This document shows positions 54,917 through 64,000 of a stretch of DNA of 64,000 bases, in pieces (position 1 is the stretch's first letter; every line of letters starts with the position of its first letter). The stretch is from positions 1 through 64,000 of the forward strand of contig JAPLCC010000059.1 of assembly GCA_026392415.1 (NCBI GenBank). Direction: 5' to 3'. Source of the DNA: Propionibacteriales bacterium. Lineage in GTDB: Bacteria; Actinomycetota; Actinomycetes; Propionibacteriales; Nocardioidaceae. Made by a program: the position numbers and the translations under genes. Under the pieces are notes generated by a model. It saw only the letters and a list, made by a program, of their open reading frames with translations, did no database searches and was not told where the DNA came from.

Positions 54917-56034
54917 CGCTGGGGTACCACCTGTCCGGGAAAGGCGATCCGGGGCCGGGCGGCCTGGATGCGTCCGAGGAAGTCCTGCCCGCGCAGCTGC
55001 CAGTCGGCAGGCGCAGTGCCTCGGAGAAGTCGGTGATGCAGGAAGCCGAGCTCGATCGCTGCCTGCTGGTAGTTGCGCATCGCCCGCTCGGCCTCGCGCC
55101 CGCCGGTGCGGCGTGCGTGTCGGCGGGCTTCGCGGCGAGCCCGCAGATCCACCACCCAGCCGATGTCGGTGGCCGGGAGCAGTCCGCGGTTCGCGGCATC
55201 GGTGAGCGCGGTCCGCAGGACGTGGGCCTCCGTCTCCCGGGCCCACCAGGCCAGCGCGACCAGGCCGATGAAGGCCGGCGCCATGATCACGACGTAGACG
55301 ACGGCGAAGCCACCGAACCCGACCACGGTCGAGCCGTTCCACAGTCCGTGCGCGAGAACGGCCAGCGCGTAGCCGCCGAGCGGTGCCAGCCAGCGCACGG
55401 CGCTGCTTCGCGAGGTCACCGCGAGGCCGATGCCGATGCCGGTGAAGGCGGTGAAGAGCGGGTGGGCGAACGGACTGAAGATGCAGCGCAGCACGAAGGT
55501 GCCGGTCACCGCCTCGAACCCGCCGGGGCCCATCCCGTCGGCGCCGTTGTACGCCGCGGCGAGGTAGAGGATGTTCTCGGTGAAGGCGAACCCCACGCCG
55601 ACCATGCCGGCGTAGACGATGCCGTCGAGGATGCCGTCGATCTCTGCCCGGCGCCACCACAGCAGGAGGAACAGGAACAGGCCCTTGCTCGCCTCTTCGA
55701 CGACGGGCGCGGCAATGGCGAGCGAGAAGGTGTCGGTGAAGCCGACCAGCAGGCCACCGAGGCCCTGGATCACCACGGCCGCCATGGTCGCAACGAAAGC
55801 GCCCCAGGCCAGGCCGGAGGCCAGCAGTGCCTTGGGTTCGGGCTCGTAGCGGTCCAGCCAGAGGTACGCCGCGAGGACCGGGCCGACCGGCAGCGCAGCG
55901 AGGCCGGTCGCGAGCAGCGTCGTGGTGGGAGCGCCGGACAACGCGAGCACGAGAAGCGTCAGGAGTGCCCCGACAACGACCGCCACGGTCACGACGACCG
56001 TGAAGGCAACGCTGTTGCGAGGGGCTGTGGACAT
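54913..56034 (-). CDS. PrsW-family intramembrane metalloprotease
   Basis: 373 residues with about eight membrane helices. The catalytic patterns EEASKGLFLF, FAFTENILYL, HPLFTAFTGI and HGLWN match PrsW, which cleaves anti-sigma factors in Bacillus and others. It is the first gene of an operon with the GTPase pair, and could control their insertion or a stress response. TAGGCT lies seven bases before the ATG. Confidence 0.88.
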   Translation of the reverse strand: MSTAPRNSVAFTVVVTVAVVVGALLTLLVLALSGAPTTTLLATGLAALPVGPVLAAYLWLDRYEPEPKALLASGLAWGAFVATMAAVVIQGLGGLLVGFTDTFSLAIAAPVVEEASKGLFLFLLLWWRRAEIDGILDGIVYAGMVGVGFAFTENILYLAAAYNGADGMGPGGFEAVTGTFVLRCIFSPFAHPLFTAFTGIGIGLAVTSRSSAVRWLAPLGGYALAVLAHGLWNGSTVVGFGGFAVVYVVIMAPAFIGLVALAWWARETEAHVLRTALTDAANRGLLPATDIGWVVDLRARREARRHARRTGGREAERAMRNYQQAAIELGFLHHRLLRGTAPADWQLRGQDFLGRIQAARPRIAFPGQVVPQR

Positions 56035-56041
56035 GGGCTGC

Positions 56042-56047
56042 AGCCTA
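56042..56047 (-). promoter_or_regulatory. -10 box of leaderless promoter for prsW-like gene
   Basis: TAGGCT on the minus strand ends seven bases before the ATG at 56034. It is 33 bases from the divergent pepP box. Confidence 0.55.
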
Positions 56048-56080
56048 TCGGGAGGCGGTCCTGCCGCCCTGATCGCGGCG

Positions 56081-56086
56081 TACAGT
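56081..56086 (+). promoter_or_regulatory. -10 box of leaderless promoter for pepP
   Basis: TACAGT ends seven bases before the GTG at 56094. Confidence 0.55.
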
Positions 56087-56093
56087 GGGAAGG

Positions 56094-57509
56094 GTGAGTG
56101 ACGCCACCCCCCAGCTCAAGACCGAACAGCACGACCCCGCAGTCCCGGAGGCTTACGCCGCCTTCATGAGGACCGGTTGGGACGACCGGGATGCCGCGGT
56201 GCCACGCGCTGCGATCGCGGATCGGGCCGCCGCGCGTCGTACCCGGCTGGCCGAGGCGTTCCCGGGCGAACGCCTGGTGCTGCCCGGCGGCGGCTACAAG
56301 GTCCGGGCCTACGACACCGACTACCGCTTCCGTGCCGACACCGCCCACGCGTACTTCTCCGGCAACCAGACCTCCGACGCCACGTTGGTGATCGAGCCCG
56401 ACGGCTCCGCGGCGCTCTACGCCCGCCCGCGCTCGGGTCGCGACACCGACGAGTTCTTCCGGGACCGCCAGTACGGCGCCCTCTGGGCCGGCAAGCGGCC
56501 CTCGGCCGCGGAGCTGGAGGCCGCGCTCGGCCTGACCGTGCGGCACTCCGACGACCTGGCCGCCGACCTCGGCGCCGGCGGCGCGAAGACCCGGGTGCTG
56601 CGCAACGTCTCCACCGACGTCGACGGCCTCGTCGCCGGTGACGAGGGACGCGACGCCGAACTCGCCCGCGTCGCCTCCGAGATGCGCCTGGTCAAGGACG
56701 ACTGGGAAGTCGCCGAGCTCCAGGCCGCGGTCGACGCGACGACGCTGGGCTTCGAGGACTGCGTGCGCGAGTGGGACCGCGTCATCGAGCACGGCGAGCG
56801 CTGGCTGGAAGGCACCTTCTTCCGCCGCGCGCGCACGATGGGCAACGACCTCGGCTACGACTCGATCGTGGCCTGCGGCCCGCACGCGACGACCCTGCAC
56901 TGGATCGAGAACTCGGGACCGATCGTCCCCGGTCAATTGCTGCTGCTCGACATGGGCGTCGAGGGCGCGAACCTCTACACCGCCGACATCACGCGCACCG
57001 TGCCGGTGTCCGGTGCGTTCTCGCCGCTGCAGCGCGACCTCTACACGCTCGTGCTCCAGGCGCAGGACGCCGCGATCGCAGCCCTCAGGCCCGGCGCGAA
57101 GTTCCTCGCTGGGCACGACGCCGCGATGGTCGTCCTGGCCCACGGCCTCGGCGACCTCGGCCTGCTGCCGGTGTCGGTCGACGAAGCGCTCTCCCCCGAC
57201 TCGAAGGTCTACGCCCGCTGGACGCTCCACGGCACCAGCCACATGCTCGGGATGGACGTCCACGACTGCGGCCACGCCGCCCCGGAGGCGTACCGCGACG
57301 CCGAACTGGTCGAGGGCATGGTGCTCACGGTCGAGCCTGGCCTGTACTTCCAGGCCGACGACCTGCTCGTGCCCGAGGAGCTGCGCGGGATCGGCATCCG
57401 GATCGAGGACGACGTCGTGGTGACCGCCGACGGAGTGCACAACCTGTCGTCGGCCCTGCCGCGCACACCGGACGCGATCGAGGAGTGGATGGGCACGCTG
57501 CGCGGCTGA
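56094..57509 (+). CDS. Aminopeptidase P family (M24) protein
   Basis: 471 residues, Xaa-Pro aminopeptidase fold. The N-terminal domain (RFRADTAHAYFSGNQ) and the M24 metal core (LLLLDMGVEGANLYTADITRT, TLHGTSHMLGMDVHDCGH, EPGLYFQ, GIGIRIEDDVVV) are present with all five metal ligands. The GTG at 56094 is chosen over 56085 because the box TACAGT fits a leaderless start. Confidence 0.92.
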   Translation: MSDATPQLKTEQHDPAVPEAYAAFMRTGWDDRDAAVPRAAIADRAAARRTRLAEAFPGERLVLPGGGYKVRAYDTDYRFRADTAHAYFSGNQTSDATLVIEPDGSAALYARPRSGRDTDEFFRDRQYGALWAGKRPSAAELEAALGLTVRHSDDLAADLGAGGAKTRVLRNVSTDVDGLVAGDEGRDAELARVASEMRLVKDDWEVAELQAAVDATTLGFEDCVREWDRVIEHGERWLEGTFFRRARTMGNDLGYDSIVACGPHATTLHWIENSGPIVPGQLLLLDMGVEGANLYTADITRTVPVSGAFSPLQRDLYTLVLQAQDAAIAALRPGAKFLAGHDAAMVVLAHGLGDLGLLPVSVDEALSPDSKVYARWTLHGTSHMLGMDVHDCGHAAPEAYRDAELVEGMVLTVEPGLYFQADDLLVPEELRGIGIRIEDDVVVTADGVHNLSSALPRTPDAIEEWMGTLRG

Positions 57510-57539
57510 TCCTCACGGGGTCGGCACGGGCAACTGCCC

Positions 57540-58586
57540 TCAGACCAGCGCGAGGGTTCCCAGCTCCCTGATGGCGGCACAGGAACGCTTGATCATCACC
57601 GCGAACATCCGGTCGCCGCGATCCGTGCGGGCGCCGTAGGCCTGGCCGAAGACGGCAACCAGCGGCACCTGCAGCATCGCGAAGCGGTAGTCGTCCCAGC
57701 ACTGCTCGAGCGAGTACGACGTCACCCCGTGCCTGAGGAGCGCCCGGTGGTAGGCGGCGACCAGCGTCTCTTCGGCACCGCGTCGCGGTCCCGGGTCGAG
57801 GCTGGTCGCGACGACATAGGCGAGGTCGCGGGCGGGCAGGGCAAGGCTGAGGGTCTGCCAGTCGACGGCGACCACGCCCGGTCCGCCGTCCGGCGGGAAG
57901 AGCAGGTTGTCGAGCCGGTAGTCGCCGTGGACGGGACCGAAGCGCTCGGCGCGCGCCAGGGCCCACCGCTCGATCACGTCCGGGACGGCCCGCACGGTCG
58001 CGACGTCCTCCACAGAGAGCTGGCCGGCGAGGTTGTCCACGAAGAGGTCGACGGCCGGGCCGAACAGCTCGGCCATCAGCGCCACGTCCTCGGGGCCGTT
58101 GACGGACAGCCCTTCGATGTCGAGCAGCGCCGGATCACACCACCGCGGACCGTGCAGCCCGGCGAGGTTGACCACCGCGTCCTCGACCTGCGCCACGCTG
58201 CAGCCGGCGATCTGGTCACCCTGGACGGCCGGGGCGAGGTCCTCGAGCAGCAGCACGAAGTCGCCGCCCTCCTCGGCACCGTCGGCGTGGTGGACGGCGG
58301 GCACCCGCACGGCGAGCGTCGGCGCGATCTCGCGGTAGAACCGGAGCTCGGTGCGATAGGGGTTGGCGAGCATCGCCCGAGCAGCGAGGTCGACGGCCGG
58401 GAGCTTGGCCAGCACGGTCGCCGGCAGCGCAGGGTCACCGGTGAGCGCAAGGCGGTAGCAGGTGCCGATCTGGCCGGTGCCGACCGGTGTGAGGGTCACC
58501 GAGTCGACCCGGGCCCCGAGGGCGAGGGTCAGCCAGTCCGCTGTCAGACCTTCGGCATCCGCCACCAGCGGCACGACGCCGCTCAT
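57540..58586 (-). CDS. Aminoglycoside phosphotransferase-fold kinase
   Basis: 348 residues, protein-kinase-like fold. The catalytic loop is VHGDYRLDNLLF and the metal Asp in AVDWQTLSL. The N-lobe has the GTGQIGTCYRL loop. It resembles the ecdysteroid kinase-like/APH group that phosphorylates small hydroxylated compounds; it need not be an antibiotic-resistance gene. It is coupled to the LLM gene (ATGA overlap at 58583), which suggests a joint role on one substrate. Confidence 0.85.
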   Translation of the reverse strand: MSGVVPLVADAEGLTADWLTLALGARVDSVTLTPVGTGQIGTCYRLALTGDPALPATVLAKLPAVDLAARAMLANPYRTELRFYREIAPTLAVRVPAVHHADGAEEGGDFVLLLEDLAPAVQGDQIAGCSVAQVEDAVVNLAGLHGPRWCDPALLDIEGLSVNGPEDVALMAELFGPAVDLFVDNLAGQLSVEDVATVRAVPDVIERWALARAERFGPVHGDYRLDNLLFPPDGGPGVVAVDWQTLSLALPARDLAYVVATSLDPGPRRGAEETLVAAYHRALLRHGVTSYSLEQCWDDYRFAMLQVPLVAVFGQAYGARTDRGDRMFAVMIKRSCAAIRELGTLALV

Positions 58587-59674
58587 CGTCCGACTCCCGG
58601 CGCGCGCACCCAGCCGGGATTGGCTGGCAGGACGTCGAGCGCGGGATCCCGCACCGCCGCCCAGGCCTCGACGACGGGCGCGAGCTCGTCGGGCGTCGCC
58701 CCGTGCAGGACCACGGAGTCGGCGCCGGCGTCGAGCTGGTCCTGGATCCGTCGCGCACAGGTCTCGGCGGAGCCGCTCGCGGCCGCCGCCAACCACTCGG
58801 CCGGCAGCGCCTCGTCCCGCAATCGAGCGAGCTCCTCGACGGTGCCGATCGCATCGAAGGCACCGGGATAACCCTGCACGAGGGGGTGGTCCCTGAACCG
58901 CTGGAGGTCCTCGAGCGACCACCCGTTGGCGCGGACCAGCACCTCGCCGTAGCCCTGGAGGTAGGTGGCCAGTCGTCCGACCAGCTTGCGGAGACGGTCC
59001 TGCTCGGAGATCGAGTCCTCGACCGTGGCCAGGACCGACCAGATCCGCACCGACGCAGGGTCGCGGCCCGCCTCGGCAGCGGCCGTGCGGACGGTGTCGA
59101 CCGCTCGCGCCAGCGTCTGGTCGGTGAAGAACGTGTGCAGCACGATGCCGTCGGCGATCTGGCCGGCGAGCCGCAACGACTTGTCGCCGATCGCCATCAT
59201 CAGCACGGGGATGTCCTCGTCGAAGGAGGAGTCCTGCGAGAGGTAGGGATAGTCGCCGGCCGGCCCCGAGTGGCCGAATCCCTCGCCTTGCCACAGGCGG
59301 CGATAGATCGAGATCGCGTCGGCCATCTGCGCGCTCGTCACGCGTGGCACGCCCATGACGTCGAACAGCAGGTCGAAGCCGCGGCCGAGCCCGAAGGCGT
59401 AGCGACCACCGCTGAGCCGGTGGACCGAGGTCGCCAGGGTTGCCGTGACCAGCGGATGCCGGGTGTTGTGGTTCGTCGCGGCGGTGGCGATGCCGATCCG
59501 CTCGGTCGCGGCCGCGACGGCACCCGCGAGCACACCGGCGTCCTTGACGTTGAACCGCTCGGACAGGAACACCGACCCGATGCCGATCTCCTCCGCGCGT
59601 CGCGCCTCGTCGAGGAGCGCGCGGGGGGACTCGGTGTGGCCGGCCAGTCCGTAGCAGCCGATCTCAGGCATCAT
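58583..59674 (-). CDS. LLM class F420-dependent oxidoreductase-like protein
   Basis: 363 residues, luciferase-like TIM barrel (EIGSVFLSERFNVKDAG, TATNHNTRHPLVTATLA, GRYAFGLGRGFDLLF). Proteins of this group use F420 or FMN. An ATG pair at 59671-59674 begins it; the longer track frame to 59740 crosses an inverted repeat that is more likely an operator. Operonic with the downstream kinase. Confidence 0.85.
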   Translation of the reverse strand: MMPEIGCYGLAGHTESPRALLDEARRAEEIGIGSVFLSERFNVKDAGVLAGAVAAATERIGIATAATNHNTRHPLVTATLATSVHRLSGGRYAFGLGRGFDLLFDVMGVPRVTSAQMADAISIYRRLWQGEGFGHSGPAGDYPYLSQDSSFDEDIPVLMMAIGDKSLRLAGQIADGIVLHTFFTDQTLARAVDTVRTAAAEAGRDPASVRIWSVLATVEDSISEQDRLRKLVGRLATYLQGYGEVLVRANGWSLEDLQRFRDHPLVQGYPGAFDAIGTVEELARLRDEALPAEWLAAAASGSAETCARRIQDQLDAGADSVVLHGATPDELAPVVEAWAAVRDPALDVLPANPGWVRAPGVGR

Positions 59675-59685
59675 GCGCGCAGTCT

Positions 59686-59710
59686 GACAAGTGACTGGAC
59701 ACTTGTCCAG
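59686..59710. promoter_or_regulatory. Candidate operator of the LLM-kinase operon
   Basis: GACAAGTG-ACTGGA-CACTTGTC is an 8-bp inverted repeat, and CTGGACA-CT-TGTCCAG a 7-bp inverted repeat overlapping it. They lie 12-36 bases before the LLM start, where a repressor would act. Confidence 0.5.
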
Positions 59711-59781
59711 CAGCGTGATCACAATGAACACTTTCCCCACGGACTTCCGAGTAACCCCCCGACGGGACGAGACTCGGACCC

Positions 59782-61170
<1,389 letters not shown>

Positions 61171-61173
61171 GGC

Positions 61174-62256
61174 TCAGCCCACCGGCGCCACGAACGTTCC
61201 CCGACCCGTGGGCAGCGGCAGGTCCAGGGTGGTCCTGATCCCCGGCGCAGCGGCGCGCACGTCCGGGATCGCGTTCACGATGCGGCCACAGGCGGCCACG
61301 ATCGCGGCGTGGTTGTGGTCGCCGTGGTCGCTGCTCGGCACGATGTCGACGACGTAGCTCGGCTCACCGGTGATCTCGACCCGGTAGGCGCCACCGCCGG
61401 ACGAGGGCCGCGCCCAGTCGGGTCGCAGGTCGTCGCGGGTGCGGGTGACGTGCTCGACGACGATCGCAGGGTGGCCGTCGACCATCCCGCTGATCGAGAA
61501 GTGCAGGGCCGCGATGGTGCCCTTCTCGATCCGGCCGGCGGCGATGTCGTAGGACTCCGGAGCCGGCTCGGCCTCCCAGAACTCGACGATCTCGTCGACC
61601 TCGATGCCCAGCGCGGAGGCCATCATCCGGATCGCGGTGCCCCAGGCCAGGCCCAGGACCCCGGGCAGGAACAGCATCGGCGTGGAGTCGACCGGATGAC
61701 CGAAGCCCATCAGGTCGAACATCACCTCGGCGCCGTCGTACGTCGCGTAGTCGGCGAGCTCGTAGCACTTGATCTGCTCGATCCGCTGGCAGGTGCTCGC
61801 GAGCGCGAGCGGCACCAGGTCGCTGGCCCAGCCCGGGTCGACACCGGTGATGTAGATCGAGGATCCCCCGGCCTGCGCTGCGGCCTCGACCTTGTCGATG
61901 ACCTTCTGCGGCATGGTTCCCCACGGGAACTGAAGGGTGCCGGGAGCCGAACCGACGACATCGATCCCGGCCTCGAGCAGCTTGCGGACGTCGTTGGTCG
62001 CCTCCACCGGGCGGGTGTCGCCCATGGCGCAGTAGACGACGCACTCCGGTCCGGCGGCGATCAGGGCGTCCAGGTCGGCGACGGCCGTGACGCCCGTGGT
62101 CACGTCCAGTCCAGCGAGCTCACCGGCGTCCTTGCCCACCTTGTCGGGGCTGGACGTGCTCACCGCGACGAGCTCGAACCGGGCGTCGCCGATCAGCTGG
62201 CGCAGCGTCAGCATGCCCGCATTGCCGGTGGCGACCTGGGCGACTCGAATCGTCAT
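61174..62256 (-). CDS. Dihydrodipicolinate-reductase-like NAD(P)-dependent enzyme
   Basis: 360 residues with an N-terminal Rossmann fold (VAQVATGNAGMLTLRQL) and a C-terminal domain like those of diaminopimelate or amine dehydrogenases. I recognise the superfamily, not the substrate. ATG at 62256 has AGGAG five bases upstream; the track start GTG at 62262 is inside that SD. It shares an operator with the divergent SDR gene, so is likely part of the same catabolic regulon. Confidence 0.82.
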   Translation of the reverse strand: MTIRVAQVATGNAGMLTLRQLIGDARFELVAVSTSSPDKVGKDAGELAGLDVTTGVTAVADLDALIAAGPECVVYCAMGDTRPVEATNDVRKLLEAGIDVVGSAPGTLQFPWGTMPQKVIDKVEAAAQAGGSSIYITGVDPGWASDLVPLALASTCQRIEQIKCYELADYATYDGAEVMFDLMGFGHPVDSTPMLFLPGVLGLAWGTAIRMMASALGIEVDEIVEFWEAEPAPESYDIAAGRIEKGTIAALHFSISGMVDGHPAIVVEHVTRTRDDLRPDWARPSSGGGAYRVEITGEPSYVVDIVPSSDHGDHNHAAIVAACGRIVNAIPDVRAAAPGIRTTLDLPLPTGRGTFVAPVG

Positions 62257-62269
62257 GGGCACTCCTGAT

Positions 62270-62283
62270 TAGAACGTGTTCTA
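62270..62283. promoter_or_regulatory. KstR-like operator between DHDPR-like and SDR genes
   Basis: TAGAACGTGTTCTA is a perfect palindrome and matches the KstR consensus most closely. It lies 14 bases before the DHDPR-like ATG and 18 bases before the SDR -10 box. Confidence 0.8.
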
Positions 62284-62301
62284 CCTGTCGGAAAACGATG
62301 T

Positions 62302-62307
62302 TACTCT
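62302..62307 (+). promoter_or_regulatory. -10 box of leaderless promoter for SDR gene
   Basis: TACTCT ends six bases before the ATG at 62314; the same box and spacing precede the enoyl-CoA hydratase gene. Confidence 0.6.
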
Positions 62308-62313
62308 CCCGAC

Positions 62314-63051
62314 ATGGGACGTGTGGACGACAAGGTCGTACTGATCAGTGGCGGTGCTCGCAACATCGGCGGCGCGAGCGCGCGGCAGCTGGTGGCCGAG
62401 GGCGCGAAGGTCGTCATCGGTGACCTCCTCGACGAGGAGGGCGCAGCCCTCGCCGAGGAGTTGGGCGACGCCGCACGTTACGTCCATCTCGACGTGACCT
62501 CCGACGCCGACTGGCGGGCCGCGGTCGAGCTCACCGTCGCCGAGTTCGGCAAGCTGAACGTGCTCTTCAACAACGCCGGCATCTTCAACGGCGGTCAATT
62601 GCAGCGCTACAAGCAGGACCACTGGCAGCAGATGCTGGACGTCAACCTCACCGGAGCCTTCCTCGGCATCCGCGCCTCGGCCGACGCGATCATCGCGGCC
62701 GGCGGTGGGTCGATCATCAACACGTCCTCGATCGAGGGTCTGCGCGGCACTCCGTGGGCTCACGGGTACGTCGCCTCGAAGTGGGGCCTGACCGGGCTGA
62801 CCAAGTCGGTGGCGATGGAGCTGGCGCCCCACGGGATCCGCTGCAACTCGCTGCACCCCGGCCGGATCAGCACCCCGGCCACCGACCAGATGCCGGAGGG
62901 GTTGATCCCGATCCCCCTGGGCCGGGCCGGCCTGCCCGACGAGGTCGCGGCCTTCGTGGTGTTCCTCGCGAGCGACGAGTCGTCGTTCGCCACCGGTTCG
63001 GAGTTCGTCGTCGACGGCGGCACCGTCATGCACATCCCGACGAACCTCTGA
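62314..63051 (+). CDS. Short-chain dehydrogenase/reductase, hydroxysteroid dehydrogenase-like
   Basis: 245 residues. The cofactor motif is SGGARNIGG, then NNAGI, catalytic Ser in NTSSIEG and YVASK; DLLDEEG after the second strand suggests NAD preference. The sequence resembles 3-alpha/20-beta-hydroxysteroid dehydrogenases (FabG3-like). The KstR-like operator supports steroid-type substrates. Confidence 0.88.
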   Translation: MGRVDDKVVLISGGARNIGGASARQLVAEGAKVVIGDLLDEEGAALAEELGDAARYVHLDVTSDADWRAAVELTVAEFGKLNVLFNNAGIFNGGQLQRYKQDHWQQMLDVNLTGAFLGIRASADAIIAAGGGSIINTSSIEGLRGTPWAHGYVASKWGLTGLTKSVAMELAPHGIRCNSLHPGRISTPATDQMPEGLIPIPLGRAGLPDEVAAFVVFLASDESSFATGSEFVVDGGTVMHIPTNL

Positions 63052-63070
63052 TCGCGATCGGGGTCCGACC

Positions 63071-63610
63071 GTGGCGCGCCGGGATCCGCTGACGGTCGAG
63101 CAGATCCACGCCGAGGGGCTGCGTGTCCTCGACACCGAGGGGCTCGCGGGACTGAACGCGCGCAACCTCACCAGCCGACTGGCCTGTTCCACCAAGACGA
63201 TCTACCAGCTCGCGGGCAACCGGGACACGATGATCCGCGGGATCGTGGCGACCGCGTTCGCCGAGATGGACCTCCAGTTCCACCCCGGGCCGGACCTGCC
63301 CACCACCGTGAGGAACTGGGCGCGCACCCTCCACCGCGAGATGCTGGCCCACCCCTGGCTCGGCACCCTGATGACGACGGCCGACCGCGACGCCACGGTG
63401 GCCTACGTCGTCCGGCTGGTCGACGCGCTCACCGACCACGGCCTGCGTCGCCGCACCGCGATCGCGGTGGCCGGCAACGTCGGTCACTGGACCGTCGGCA
63501 CGACCCTGCTCGACATTCGTGCTCCCGGCGAGTGGGACCACCCTGAACGGTTCGAGGAGACCCTCGACTGGCTGGTGCGAGGCATCGTGCAGGTGCACGC
63601 ACCGGAATGA
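63071..63610 (+). CDS. TetR-family regulator (WHG-type C-terminus)
   Basis: 179 residues. The N-terminal helix-turn-helix (GLNARNLTSRLACSTKTIYQLAGNRDTMIRGI) fits TetR. It is 20 bases after the SDR gene in the same direction and probably co-transcribed, so may regulate it locally. Whether it is the protein that binds the AACNNGTT sites cannot be told. Confidence 0.82.
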   Translation: MARRDPLTVEQIHAEGLRVLDTEGLAGLNARNLTSRLACSTKTIYQLAGNRDTMIRGIVATAFAEMDLQFHPGPDLPTTVRNWARTLHREMLAHPWLGTLMTTADRDATVAYVVRLVDALTDHGLRRRTAIAVAGNVGHWTVGTTLLDIRAPGEWDHPERFEETLDWLVRGIVQVHAPE

Positions 63611-63646
63611 GGGTGGACCCGCACCGCCCGATATCCTCGGGGCCTT

Positions 63647-63722
63647 GCCCCCGTAGCTCAATGGATAGAGCCCCGGCCTTCTAATCCGGTTGTTGCAGGT
63701 TCGACTCCTGCCGGGGGCGCCA
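63647..63722 (+). tRNA. tRNA-Arg (anticodon TCT)
   Basis: 76 bases including CCA. Acceptor GCCCCCG pairs with CGGGGGC, D-arm GCTC/GAGC, anticodon loop CTTCTAA, T-arm GCAGG-TTCGACT-CCTGC. TATCCT at 63632-63637 may be its -10. It decodes AGA, a rare codon in this high-GC genome. Confidence 0.95.
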
Positions 63723-63781
63723 ACCACGCGCTGCGGCGCGCCTCCCTCGGAGCGACCCGTGGTCGTCGTACAAAAGAGGTG

Positions 63782-63815
63782 CAGCCCCGCGGAAGGTATG
63801 AGCTCCGCGGGGCTG
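63782..63815. terminator. Intrinsic terminator hairpin
   Basis: CAGCCCCGCGGA pairs perfectly with TCCGCGGGGCTG over a 10-base loop. On the minus strand it is followed by CACCTCTTTTG, so it ends the adenosine deaminase-like gene; it may also stop tRNA read-through. Confidence 0.8.
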
Positions 63816-63828
63816 AATGCATTTCCGG

Positions 63829-64000
63829 CTACTCGACGACCTTGCTGTAGGCGTCGATCTCGCCGAACAGGCGTGCCTTGACGTCCACCGGCGCGAACGA
63901 GGCGTCCACCGCAGCACGCGACAGGTCGGCCACGCCGGCGGCATCGAGAGCGAGCAGCTCGGCCGCGATCTCGTACTCCCGGTTGAGGGTGGTGCCGAAC
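63829..64000 (-). CDS. Probable adenosine deaminase, 3' end only
   Basis: This frame is open at the right edge and absent from the ORF track. Reading back from 64000 gives 56 codons ending in TAG. The segment FGTTLNREYEIAAELL followed by SFAPVDVKARLFGEIDAY matches C-termini of adenosine-deaminase family enzymes (FGTTLxxEY, SF at the end). These deaminate adenosine to inosine. The call rests on this short tail alone. Confidence 0.6.
   Translation of the reverse strand, partial: FGTTLNREYEIAAELLALDAAGVADLSRAAVDASFAPVDVKARLFGEIDAYSKVVE

Noticed and set aside
57540-58586. Antibiotic-resistance kinase
   Set aside because: The fold is APH-like but the gene is coupled to an LLM oxidoreductase and resembles the broad small-molecule kinase group; no evidence for resistance.

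Overview
This 64 kb window is high-GC chromosomal DNA from an actinobacterium, most probably a Nocardioides-like member of the Propionibacteriales. The evidence is the mycothiol-linked Rv2466c-type protein, an F420-type LLM oxidoreductase, SecA beside an Rv3235-family gene, FolC followed by DUF4233, KstR-like operators, many genes with a TANNNT box 6-8 bases before the start codon (leaderless transcripts), and a dispersed 37-bp palindromic repeat. Genus assignment is inference. Coding density is very high and no gene-free stretch exceeds 300 bases.

Layout. 1-5.7 kb (minus): a branched-chain amino acid-type ABC importer (LivF, LivG, a fused LivH-LivM permease, a lipoprotein binding protein) ending in an unknown secreted protein cut by the window edge. 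5.9-9.7 kb: a DUF6174 lipoprotein, then a mesaconyl-CoA hydratase-like MaoC protein, a glycosyltransferase and an acyl-CoA dehydrogenase, suggestive of the ethylmalonyl-CoA pathway. 9.8-19.2 kb: an envelope region with two secreted endonuclease/exonuclease/phosphatase (EEP) proteins, an SGNH-acyltransferase, a sulfotransferase, a LicD-methyltransferase fusion and a secreted phospholipase D-like protein. 19.3-26.4 kb: MgtE-like regulator/DUF1003/Mrp/TatB, then a tandem-barrel hypothetical protein, a LysM protein, an Rv3235-family protein and a secreted SGNH hydrolase. 26.4-38.7 kb: SecA, DUF4233, FolC, hydrolase, GNAT, VOC, LysE, MetG, Rv2466c-like protein, and a CHAP cell-wall hydrolase with Ig-like repeats.

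38.9-46.1 kb: aminopeptidase N, an intact IS481-family element with a 6-bp NCTAGN target duplication, TPM-domain and membrane proteins, MscS, truncated hemoglobin, and a sigma factor preceded by a Pro-rich membrane protein. 46.2-49.8 kb: acyl-CoA genes (enoyl-CoA hydratase, thioesterase, thiolase) and a MarR regulator. 49.8-56 kb: EttA, a dynamin-like GTPase pair and a PrsW protease. 56-64 kb: aminopeptidase P, phosphotransferase plus LLM oxidoreductase, malic enzyme, a dihydrodipicolinate-reductase-like enzyme divergent from a steroid-dehydrogenase-like SDR, a TetR regulator, tRNA-Arg(TCT), and the 3' end of a probable adenosine deaminase.

Three near-identical AACNNGTT palindromes (46.16, 47.94 and 62.27 kb) tie the acyl-CoA and steroid-like genes into one probable KstR-type regulon. 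The least explained items are the five-copy GAATYACAT array with a perfect 32-bp palindrome before the first EEP gene, the EEP protein with a degenerate PLD-like tail, the LicD-methyltransferase fusion, and the tandem Sm-like protein. No CRISPR array, prophage or recognised defence system was seen.
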